DNA from: JABDOU01 sp041609995 | GTDB lineage: Bacteria; Actinomycetota; Acidimicrobiia; Spongiisociales; SHLN01 | DNA: 8,209 nt | Reading direction: 5' to 3' | NCBI GenBank assembly: GCA_041609995.1 | Contig: JBFIPU010000107.1 | Location: 1-8,209, forward strand | Shown: piece by piece, positions 1 to 6,172 of the stretch | Layout of the letters: each line of letters begins with the position of its first letter | Numbering within the stretch: the stretch's first letter is position 1 | Notes under the pieces: generated by a model | Told to the model about the DNA's origin: nothing | Seen by the model: only the letters and a program-made list of their open reading frames with translations | Database searches by the model: none | Translations under genes and position numbers: made by a program

Positions 1-1
1 C

Positions 2-3000
2 GGCCAAACCGTTGAAGTGTCGGGTTACGTGACCGGGGTGTTCGCCGACCTCGGTGGTTTCTTCCTCCAGGATCCGGCCGGCGACGGCGACCCGGCGACC
101 AGTGATGGGGTCTTCATCGCCGCCGACGACAGCGTTGCCCCGGGTGAACACGTTGAGGTGCGGGGTGTGGTCGAGGAGTTTTTTGAGGAAACCCGCATCA
201 TCGATGTCTCCGCCCTCGAGGTGGAAGAAGGGGGCGGTAACGTCGAACCGGCTGCCATCACGCTTCCGCTCGCCGAGGGGGACTCCCTCGAGTCGTACGA
301 AGGCATGTTGGTGACGTTCCCCGAATACTTGTTCGTGACCGACACGTTCAATCTGCATCGATTTGGCGAAGCCCTGTTGGCGGCCGGCGGGGTGCTGGTC
401 AACCCGACCGACACTGCGGCACCCGGTGATGCCGCCAACGCGGTCGCCGCCGCCAACTCGGCCAGGTCCATCGTCATCGATGACGGTTCCGGTACTGAGT
501 TCCCGGACCCGGTGCCGTACTTCGGCGACGACGGAACCCTGCGCCGCGGTGACGCGGCCAAGGGGATCACGGCCAATCTCTCGTTCGGTTTCGGCAGCTA
601 CAAGCTGCAACCGACCGGAGAAGTCGAATTCACTCGCATGAACCCCCGGCCGGGTGGGCCCGATGACGTCGGCGGCAACCTGACGGTGGCATCGTTCAAC
701 GTCTTGAACTTCTTCTCGACGATCGACGACGGCGAAAACAACGCCCGCGGGGCGGATTCCGAGTCCGAAAAAGCCGCACAGCTCGAGAAGCTGGTCGCAG
801 CCATCGGTGGGCTCGACGCCGACATCATCGGACTGCAGGAAATCGAGAACAACGGGCCGGTTGCGATAGGCGAGCTGATCGATGCTCTCAACGCCGAAGC
901 GGGGGCAGGCACGTGGGCGGCGGCGGCAGACCCCGACTATCCCGGGGGCCTGGAGGCCACGAACGCCATCAAGGTGGGGATCATCTTCAAGCCCGCTTCG
1001 GTGACGCCGGTCGGTGGGACCGAAGTGTCGGAAGACCCCATCTTCGGCGCCGATCGGCCTCCCATTGCGCACGCCTTCTCAGTCGACGGCGACACCTTCA
1101 CGGTGATCGTCAACCACTTCAAGTCGAAGAGCAGCCGCGATGCGGAGGGGCCGGATCTGGACCAGGGTGACGGCCAAGGGGCCTACAACTTCCGGCGCAC
1201 GGAGCAGGCGAGGGCGCTTCTCGAGTTCACCGATGAGCTCGTCACCGGGGTCGGAGACCCTGACGTGCTGGTCATCGGTGACTTCAACAGCTACTCGCTG
1301 GAAGATCCCATCACGACGCTCGAAACGGCTCTGACGAATCTGGTGAAGGAGAACGTGGCCCCGGTAGACAGCTACTCGCTCGTCTTCTTTGGCGCGCAGG
1401 GTCTGTTGGATGGAGCGTTCGCCACCGACACCATGACGGAGAAGGTGACCGGGATCGACATCTGGCACATCAATGCGGACGAACCGCGCGTGCTCCAATA
1501 CAACGATGATGTCGTGGACCCGGGCGAACGTTCGAGCGACTTCAACCAACCCGTATCCCAGCCCGATGAGTTCTCCTCGTCGGATCACGACCCGATCGTC
1601 ATCGGTCTGGATCTGGGCGAGGAGCCGGCGATTTCGCTCAGCTACAGCGGCAGTCGGGACCGGGCGAATCCGGCGGACCTCGACGGGGCGGTCGTCTCCG
1701 GGAGGATCTACCCCTTCGTCTCTCCGCTCGATCCGGGACTCGGCTTCACCACGGTCGATTTCTACCTCGACGGCCGCCGGTTCCATACCGAGCGGTTGGC
1801 TCCCTACGACTTCGTGAGCGGAAACATCGAAACGGCCACGGCCTGGAACACGCAGACAGTGGACGATGGGGAGCACAGCATCAGGGCGGTTGGCAATTTG
1901 CCAGGTGGCGCCACGCTCGAGGTGACCGCGTCATTCACCGTCGACAACGTGCCAGATCCGTTGCCGGCAGAGTTCTCGCTCGCCAGCTCGAGCAACCGGG
2001 ATAGGAGTGGCTCCGTCCCGCTCGACGGCGGAGTCGTGTCCGGGACCGATGTCTATATCTTCGTCGACCCGTTGTTTCCGGCAGGGTTCGAGTCGTTCGG
2101 GTCGGTGCGCTTCTATCTGGACGGCGTCCACTTTCATACCGAGTACCAGGCCCCGTACGACTTCGTGTCGGGTGGCGTCCAGCAGGCGAACGAATCGTGG
2201 GATTCGACCACCGTGGAAGACGGCGAGCACTCGATCACCGTCCAGGCCGACGTCCGGGGCGGGCCCGACCTGACCACCACGGTGACCTTCATTGTCGACA
2301 ACGAGCCTGATCCGGCTCCGCCGGAGCCGATGGTGATCGAGGGTGAGATCGACGGAGCGCCCTACCGAATCGTGATACCCGGTTCCCCCGACCTCTGGAA
2401 CGGCGGGCTGATCACCTACGCCCACGGATACGTGGACGCCCTCGACCATCCGAGCGAAGGCACCGAACGGGCGCAACCTGTGGCGGCCCCGGGCGGCGCC
2501 TCGACCGAAGATGCGCTGGTGGCGCTCGGCTATGCCGTGGCCGGATCTCAGTACAAGACCGATGGGTGGGCGGTCGAGGACGGGATCGTCGACACCGAGG
2601 CGCTCACGCGCTACTTCGCTCAAGAAATCGCCGTACCCGATCGGTCAGTCCTCTGGGGTTTCTCCATGGGATCGGTGATCGCCGGGAACCTGGCGGAGAA
2701 CAGTGACTTGTACGACGGTGTCATTCCCGCCTGCTTCGTGGGGGCGGGCGCACCTCGCGCATTTGATGGCGGCCTGGGCCTGGCGGTCGCCTACGACGCC
2801 GCGTTCGGGTGGCCGGAATCGTGGGGTTCGGTGGGAGACGTGCGTGACGACCTCGACTTCGAGACCGAAGTCCTGCCAGTGGTTGGTCCACAGCTTTTCG
2901 CCAATCCGCTGGATCCGGGAGCCGGGCTCAATCCGGACAACCTGGGCAACTGGCTGTTCGTGCAGGCGGCGTCCGGAATACCGGCCGAGGACTTCTTCGA

Positions 3001-3562
3001 AGAATGGCTCCTGACCGACCTGTACTTCGCCACCGAGGCCCGGGCGGAACTCGAGCGCCGGGCCGGCGGCCCGGCAGCCCAAAACGTGGGGCACGTGTAT
3101 TCGGTCTCTGATGCCGATCGGACCGCGCTGGAAGGCATGGGTGTCGATGTGAACGGATTCCTGGAGGCCATGAACCAGACCGACATCACCGCAGATCCGG
3201 CTGCCCGTCAATACCTGGTCGACAACTACGCGTTCACGGGAGACATCGGCGTGCCGGTGCTCGCCATCCACACGGTGGTGGACGGCCTGGTACCGGTGGA
3301 GCACGAGTCGGCATACAGCGAAACCGTCAACGCGGCCGGGACCGGGTCAATGTTGGTTCAGGTCTACACAGACACCTATCCGGAGGGCCGGCAGTCTGGC
3401 CACTGCACCTTCACGCCCGATCAACTAGGCGCCACCCTGGCAGCGATGGAGCTCTGGATCGCCACCGGCAGCCCACCTGGTCCCGACGCATTCTCAGCCG
3501 ACATCGGTTTCGTGCCCGGCTTCGTCCCAGATCCCTGGCCCCAGCCGCCGCCGTCGGCGTAG
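2..3562 (+). CDS. Secreted ExeM/NucH-type nuclease fused to two Ig-like modules and an alpha/beta-hydrolase (5' partial)
   Basis: The frame is open to the left edge, so the GTG at 17 is probably internal; residue numbers below count from it. Residues 1-65 resemble the OB-fold nucleic-acid-binding domain of ExeM/YhcR-type nucleases (GGFFLQDPAGDGDPATSDG). Residues 221-533 are an endonuclease/exonuclease/phosphatase domain with the expected catalytic motifs: ASFNVLNF (N228), LQEIEN (E275), NHFKSK (H367), GDFNSY (D422, N424) and SSDHDP (D523, H524). This fold cleaves DNA or RNA with a divalent metal. Residues 538-644 and 653-762 are two related Ig-like modules. Residues 770-1150 are an alpha/beta-hydrolase with HGY (803-805), nucleophile S883 in GFSMGS, probable D1089 in HTVVDG and H1129 in SGHC. 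The only cysteines I see, C906 and C1130, could form a disulfide. No LPXTG anchor or C-terminal membrane segment is visible. The signal peptide must lie outside the window. Nuclease assignment is firm; the hydrolase substrate is unknown. Confidence 0.93.
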   Translation, partial: GQTVEVSGYVTGVFADLGGFFLQDPAGDGDPATSDGVFIAADDSVAPGEHVEVRGVVEEFFEETRIIDVSALEVEEGGGNVEPAAITLPLAEGDSLESYEGMLVTFPEYLFVTDTFNLHRFGEALLAAGGVLVNPTDTAAPGDAANAVAAANSARSIVIDDGSGTEFPDPVPYFGDDGTLRRGDAAKGITANLSFGFGSYKLQPTGEVEFTRMNPRPGGPDDVGGNLTVASFNVLNFFSTIDDGENNARGADSESEKAAQLEKLVAAIGGLDADIIGLQEIENNGPVAIGELIDALNAEAGAGTWAAAADPDYPGGLEATNAIKVGIIFKPASVTPVGGTEVSEDPIFGADRPPIAHAFSVDGDTFTVIVNHFKSKSSRDAEGPDLDQGDGQGAYNFRRTEQARALLEFTDELVTGVGDPDVLVIGDFNSYSLEDPITTLETALTNLVKENVAPVDSYSLVFFGAQGLLDGAFATDTMTEKVTGIDIWHINADEPRVLQYNDDVVDPGERSSDFNQPVSQPDEFSSSDHDPIVIGLDLGEEPAISLSYSGSRDRANPADLDGAVVSGRIYPFVSPLDPGLGFTTVDFYLDGRRFHTERLAPYDFVSGNIETATAWNTQTVDDGEHSIRAVGNLPGGATLEVTASFTVDNVPDPLPAEFSLASSSNRDRSGSVPLDGGVVSGTDVYIFVDPLFPAGFESFGSVRFYLDGVHFHTEYQAPYDFVSGGVQQANESWDSTTVEDGEHSITVQADVRGGPDLTTTVTFIVDNEPDPAPPEPMVIEGEIDGAPYRIVIPGSPDLWNGGLITYAHGYVDALDHPSEGTERAQPVAAPGGASTEDALVALGYAVAGSQYKTDGWAVEDGIVDTEALTRYFAQEIAVPDRSVLWGFSMGSVIAGNLAENSDLYDGVIPACFVGAGAPRAFDGGLGLAVAYDAAFGWPESWGSVGDVRDDLDFETEVLPVVGPQLFANPLDPGAGLNPDNLGNWLFVQAASGIPAEDFFEEWLLTDLYFATEARAELERRAGGPAAQNVGHVYSVSDADRTALEGMGVDVNGFLEAMNQTDITADPAARQYLVDNYAFTGDIGVPVLAIHTVVDGLVPVEHESAYSETVNAAGTGSMLVQVYTDTYPEGRQSGHCTFTPDQLGATLAAMELWIATGSPPGPDAFSADIGFVPGFVPDPWPQPPPSA
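1628..1948 (+). repeat. Ig-like module, copy 1 (within nuclease-hydrolase)
   Basis: About 107 residues sharing with copy 2 the pattern S.S..RDR, LDG.VVSG, FV.PL.P.GF, V.FYLDG..FHTE, APYDFVSG, W.(T/S)..V.DGEHSI and a closing F.VDN. The FYLDG...DGEHSI spacing is typical of bacterial Ig-like (Big_7-type) domains on secreted enzymes, which act as spacers or binding modules. The family name is from recall; the repeat itself is directly visible. Confidence 0.85.
1973..2302 (+). repeat. Ig-like module, copy 2 (within nuclease-hydrolase)
   Basis: Follows copy 1 after a short proline-containing linker and leads through a second linker (PDPAPPEP) into the hydrolase domain. It contains RFYLDGVHFHTEY and QAPYDFVSG. 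In SNRDRSG and IFVDPLFPAG it is closer than copy 1 to the module ending the DUF4331/fasciclin protein (NADRSGG, IFVWIAPLFPEG). This suggests exchange or a common source rather than a simple tandem duplication. Confidence 0.85.
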
Positions 3563-3719
3563 CCGCTACTTATCCGCGATCCGTCGCGTGCAGGTTGAAG
3601 ATCCGTAATGAAGGTCGGCGGCGAGGACCTGTCGATCTGATCGCCGATTCGCTTCCTCATGCGGAGGCTGTCAGTGGATGGCTCGAAGAGCAATCAGAAG
3701 ATCGATCTCTGGAGACCTC

Positions 3720-3750
3720 CCCGATCCCCGCCGTGAAGGCGAGGATCGGG
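3720..3750 (-). terminator. Hairpin after the small secreted-protein gene; possibly shared with the convergent nuclease gene
   Basis: An inverted repeat (CCCGATCC and CGCC pairing across loop GTGAA with GGCG and GGATCGGG) starts 11 bases beyond the stop codon of the minus-strand small gene. Read from the minus strand, the single internal mismatch becomes a U-G wobble, giving a continuous 13-bp stem; on the plus strand it is an A-C mismatch. That favours minus-strand RNA. No T-tract follows on either strand, which is common in high-GC actinobacteria. It is the best candidate terminator between the two convergent genes. Confidence 0.55.
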
Positions 3751-3761
3751 TCAGCGCCTGA

Positions 3762-3980
3762 TCATGAGCAGCCAGGGAAGCCCTTCAGCCCTTTGTGCTG
3801 CACGCCCGGCTTGTGCGTGAGGCCTTCCCAGCCCTGGCCCTTCATGCCGGCGACGATGTGGCCCTGGGCATAGTCCTTTCCGGACACCGAACAGAATGGC
3901 GGATCCGCCTGGGCTGCTCCCGCCAACAGGCCGACCATCAACATGCTCGTGATCACGACTCCTGCGATTCTCCTCCGCAC
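3762..3980 (-). CDS. Small secreted protein of unknown function (72 aa)
   Basis: The GTG start at 3980 follows AGGAG by 5 bases, the clearest ribosome binding site in the window. Residues 1-25 are a classic Sec signal peptide: MRRR, a hydrophobic stretch, then an AQA|D cleavage site. The mature part is about 47 residues, basic and glycine-rich, with exactly two cysteines near its ends (C30 and C71), suggesting one disulfide, and three histidines (41, 56, 62) in a region containing HKPG and QHKG. I do not recognise a named family, although motifs such as DYAQGHI...HKPG recall small exported actinobacterial proteins of unknown role. It lies downstream of the sigma gene in the same orientation, about 100 bases away, so it may be co-transcribed or have its own promoter. 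The longer overlapping frame starting at 4017 lacks a signal peptide and is a shadow. Confidence 0.75.
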   Translation of the reverse strand: MRRRIAGVVITSMLMVGLLAGAAQADPPFCSVSGKDYAQGHIVAGMKGQGWEGLTHKPGVQHKGLKGFPGCS

Positions 3981-3985
3981 TGTGA

Positions 3986-3990
3986 CTCCT
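3986..3990 (-). promoter_or_regulatory. Ribosome binding site of the small secreted-protein gene
   Basis: AGGAG on the minus strand, 5 bases before the GTG at 3980. It fixes that start over alternatives in the overlapping frame. Confidence 0.75.
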
Positions 3991-3999
3991 AGCGCTCAG

Positions 4000-4018
4000 A
4001 GTGGCCTTCTTGACCACT
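4000..4018 (-). terminator. Small hairpin between sigma gene and small secreted-protein gene
   Basis: On the minus strand AGTGGTC, loop AAGAA, GGCCACT gives a 7-bp stem with one U-G wobble; on the plus strand that pair is a mismatch, so the structure fits minus-strand RNA. It lies about 60 bases after the sigma stop codon and just upstream of the small gene's ribosome binding site. It could be a weak terminator of the sigma gene or a 5' leader structure of the small gene. No T-tract follows. Confidence 0.35.
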
Positions 4019-4080
4019 TGACGTGTTGGAGATTACCGAGGGCACGCTTCGACCGCCACCCCCGTTCCCGCCCGGTGAGA

Positions 4081-4674
4081 TCACTCCAACAATGAGCGGA
4101 GGCTGATCAAGGCGCGGCGTAGGCGGGTCTTCATCGTGCCCAGAGGGATGTCGAGGTGATCGGCGACCTGGCGGTGGGTGAGGCCACGGTAGAACGCCAG
4201 ATCGACGACGTTTCGCTGATCGGGCGTCAGGTGATTCAACGCGTGCTGCACATTCCCGGAATCGAGATGCTGCTCAACCGTTTCGGAGACCACATCGAAC
4301 GGTTCCGCCTCGAGCCCTCGAAAGCGGCTCTGCCGCTGTTCGCACCGGACCCGGTCGACCGCCCGTCGATGTCCGAGCATCAGCATCCAACCGAGCCCTG
4401 AGCCGCGCACCGGATCGTACGAACGGGCCTTGTTCCAGATCTCGAGAAACACTTCCTGGGTCACATCTTCAGACAGGCGTGGATCCCGGACGACCTTGGT
4501 GACGATTCCGAACACCCGGCCGCTGGTCTGCCGATAGAGCTCCCTGAAAGCGATCTCATCGCCCCGCGCGACGCGCAGGAGAAGACGGTCGATCAGATAG
4601 CCGGGGGAGGGGGGAGACGGGTTCGGGGTGAGTGTCGATCGATCCGGTTCGAAGGTGTCCCGAATCGATTGCAT
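4081..4674 (-). CDS. SigK-like ECF RNA polymerase sigma factor
   Basis: A 197-residue ECF sigma factor, which directs RNA polymerase to a dedicated set of promoters. Region 2 spans about residues 36-110: GDEIAFRELYRQTSGRVFG, the RDPRLSEDVTQEVFLEIW helix and YDPVRGSGLGWMLML followed by HRRAVDRVR, close to the mycobacterial SigK/ECF19 pattern. Region 4 spans about 143-196, with the helix-turn-helix THRQVADHLDIPLGTMKTRL that reads the -35 element. The first 25 residues are a variable, Pro/Ser-rich lead. The ATG at 4674 is the most upstream ATG; the G-rich stretch before it is only a weak ribosome binding site. A SigK-type promoter precedes the gene, implying autoregulation. No RskA-like anti-sigma gene follows; next is the small secreted-protein gene. 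It has a single cysteine (C111), so the region-4 disulfide described for M. tuberculosis SigK cannot form. SigK-type assignment is by pattern, without alignment. Confidence 0.92.
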   Translation of the reverse strand: MQSIRDTFEPDRSTLTPNPSPPSPGYLIDRLLLRVARGDEIAFRELYRQTSGRVFGIVTKVVRDPRLSEDVTQEVFLEIWNKARSYDPVRGSGLGWMLMLGHRRAVDRVRCEQRQSRFRGLEAEPFDVVSETVEQHLDSGNVQHALNHLTPDQRNVVDLAFYRGLTHRQVADHLDIPLGTMKTRLRRALISLRSLLE

Positions 4675-4720
4675 GGTCCCCCCAATCCCTCAGAGCGCTG
4701 GTGTCCTCTCCATACTGTGG

Positions 4721-4748
4721 ATTCGGTGCCGGGCACCGATCTGGATCA
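4721..4748 (-). promoter_or_regulatory. Predicted SigK-type promoter of the sigma-factor gene
   Basis: The minus strand reads TGATCC (4748-4743), a 16-base spacer, then CCGAAT (4726-4721). The mycobacterial SigK consensus, as I recall it, is CCATCC-N16/17-CCGAAT: the -10 matches 6 of 6, the -35 matches 4 of 6 and the spacing fits. It lies between the TPR stop codon and the sigma start and would give a 5' leader of about 40 bases. The most direct reading is positive autoregulation by the adjacent sigma factor. Confidence 0.6.
4723..4739 (-). terminator. Inverted repeat overlapping the SigK-type promoter (terminator of TPR gene or operator)
   Basis: TCGGTGCC-G-GGCACCGA is a perfect 8-bp inverted repeat centred on one base. 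It begins 29 bases beyond the TPR stop codon, so it could form an RNA hairpin that ends the upstream transcript, although no T-tract follows. It also covers part of the -10 element and spacer of the predicted sigma promoter, so a DNA-binding operator is an alternative. Confidence 0.4.
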
Positions 4749-4768
4749 GTCACGTTGCGTGGCCGAGG

Positions 4769-6172
4769 CTACCCGAGCTGTTCGACCAATTGGGAGGCGA
4801 TTTGCGCGTGAATCGGATGAAATCTCGGCGAGATCGCGAGCGCCTGCTCCAAGCGCATCATCGCATCGGAGCTGTTGCCCATGCCGAGCTCGATCAGGCC
4901 GGCGTGGTAATAGAACGCCGCTTCCTGGACGCCGGTCGCCAATGCGCGCTGAGCGGCCTCGTGGGCCTCGGCCGTCCGACCGTGTTTGTACAGCGCCCAC
5001 GCATAGGTGTCCCAGGCGCCGGCGTCGCGCCGCCGATCGAGGTCCGATTCGGCCAGCTCCAACGCCAGGTCGAAATGCACGTCGTGGTCGAGGAAGTAGA
5101 GGGCCGCCAGGCGGCCGTGCACAGCGGTGTCAAGCGTCCCCGATTTCAGCTGGGCCTCGATGCGCTCCCGGGCGGCGGCGGCCTCCTCCTGTCGACCGGC
5201 GACCTCGTAGACATCTGCCAGATACCCGAGGTCGTCGACAGCCGGTGCCTCGGTGTCGGTCGCCAGGGTCAAAAACTCGAGGGCGGAATCAAGATCCCCC
5301 TCGGCTGCCCTGGCGCGCCCGATCCCCGCCATGTCGTGGGTCGATGACGGTGCGTTCTCCAGCGCAGTCGTGAACATCGCGGCTGAACCCGAGTAATCCC
5401 CGGTGTCGAACAACAGCTGCCCGAGGAACGACTGGTACCACGCCAGTGAACGGCCGGTGAAACCGACCTCGCGGGCGGTGGACTCGGCCACTGTCGCCCG
5501 GGCCACCGCATCGTCGACCTCTCCCGCGGCGACGGCCAGCTGGGCGAGCCGTACCTGCAACGCCGGGTGGGCGGGCAGTTCGGCGAAAAGCATGCGGTAG
5601 CGCTCCTCAGCAGTGGTCAGGTCGCCGACCGCCAGGGCGATGTCGCCGGACAAGGCGAGGGCGTCGAGGTTGTCCGGCTCGAGAGCGGACCAACGGTCGA
5701 CCAGGATTCCTGCATCCGCGAACTCGTGAAGCGAGAAGGCGGCTCTCGCCTCCAGCCCGATGGCCTCTTTGTCGTCGGGAAAGAGCTCCTGGGCCTTGCC
5801 CAACGCCACTCGCGCCCGCTGGTAGTCGGCCATGTCACCCGTGAGCCCCGCCTTCGTGAGATACAGACGGCCCAGGTACCGGTGGTCGAGCGGGTCCTCG
5901 CTGGTGGTCGTCTTCTCCTCGAAGACCCCGATCAGACGATCCAGGTCGGGGCGCTCATCCAGCGGAGCACCGGCCGGCGGCTGAATCTGCTGAGCAGGAT
6001 CGACTGCCGGCTGCCGGTTGAACCCCAGGTAGCCGACTGCGACAACGAGCACGGCTGCCCCCAACACGGCCGCCGTACGGCCGTGGCGCGGCCGAGAAGG
6101 CTCGACCGGGGGCGTCGGGGAAGGAGGCGGTGACCCGCCTCCTTCCCCAATTCCGGCGCTGCTAGTTCGCAA
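4769..6172 (-). CDS. Membrane-anchored TPR-repeat protein
   Basis: A 467-residue protein. Residues 1-32 form a Gly/Pro/Ser-rich, probably cytoplasmic tail ending in basic RPRHGR. Residues 33-51 form one hydrophobic span (AAVLGAAVLVVAVGYLGF), so by the positive-inside rule the rest is probably outside. A Pro/Gln-rich linker (55-75) leads to helical repeats over about 95-465 with TPR features such as A....G....A (for example 174-199, 285-304, 423-449 with LEQALAISPRFHP). TPRs are protein-binding scaffolds, so a role in assembling or handling exported partners is plausible but inferred. The TTG at 6172 overlaps the preceding gene's stop codon by 11 bases and lacks a good ribosome binding site. 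The next in-frame candidate, GTG at 6067, would remove the basic residues before the membrane span, so I prefer 6172. It is not recognisable as an anti-sigma factor. Confidence 0.85.
   Translation of the reverse strand: MRTSSAGIGEGGGSPPPSPTPPVEPSRPRHGRTAAVLGAAVLVVAVGYLGFNRQPAVDPAQQIQPPAGAPLDERPDLDRLIGVFEEKTTTSEDPLDHRYLGRLYLTKAGLTGDMADYQRARVALGKAQELFPDDKEAIGLEARAAFSLHEFADAGILVDRWSALEPDNLDALALSGDIALAVGDLTTAEERYRMLFAELPAHPALQVRLAQLAVAAGEVDDAVARATVAESTAREVGFTGRSLAWYQSFLGQLLFDTGDYSGSAAMFTTALENAPSSTHDMAGIGRARAAEGDLDSALEFLTLATDTEAPAVDDLGYLADVYEVAGRQEEAAAARERIEAQLKSGTLDTAVHGRLAALYFLDHDVHFDLALELAESDLDRRRDAGAWDTYAWALYKHGRTAEAHEAAQRALATGVQEAAFYYHAGLIELGMGNSSDAMMRLEQALAISPRFHPIHAQIASQLVEQLG
6117..6148 (-). 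terminator. Perfect 14-bp inverted repeat just after the DUF4331/fasciclin gene
   Basis: GGGGAAGGAGGCGG and its exact complement flank a 4-base loop, making the strongest hairpin I found in the window. It starts 13 bases beyond the stop codon at 6162, the normal place for a terminator, yet falls within the first codons of the TPR frame, where it encodes the Gly/Pro-rich tail. No T-tract follows. It may terminate or attenuate transcription, or protect the 3' end of the upstream message, lowering TPR expression relative to the first gene. Confidence 0.6.

Noticed and set aside
1079..1876. Minus-strand open frame of 265 codons opposite the nuclease domain
   Set aside because: It covers the conserved nuclease catalytic motifs on the other strand, has no domain signal and is a codon-bias shadow.
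3575..3588. CGCGA-TCCG-TCGCG hairpin 12 bases after the nuclease stop codon
   Set aside because: Only a 5-bp stem with no T-tract. The UNCG-like loop is suggestive, but the structure is too weak to call a terminator.
3595..3873. Plus-strand 92-codon frame between the convergent genes
   Set aside because: It runs through the terminator-like hairpin and into the small gene in antisense, with no recognisable protein features.
3751..4017. 88-codon minus-strand frame overlapping the small secreted protein
   Set aside because: Arg/Gly/His-rich with no signal peptide; the alternative frame has AGGAG before its start and a clean signal peptide.
4040..4074. GGGAAC-N17-CGTG on the minus strand, resembling a generic ECF promoter before the small gene
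   Set aside because: The spacing and -10 are only approximate, and short GC-rich matches like this are common here. It does not match the SigK-type motif found upstream of the sigma gene.
4628..5347. Plus-strand open frame of 239 codons across the sigma start and TPR C-terminus
   Set aside because: It would overlap two supported genes and the sigma promoter, and its translation resembles no family.
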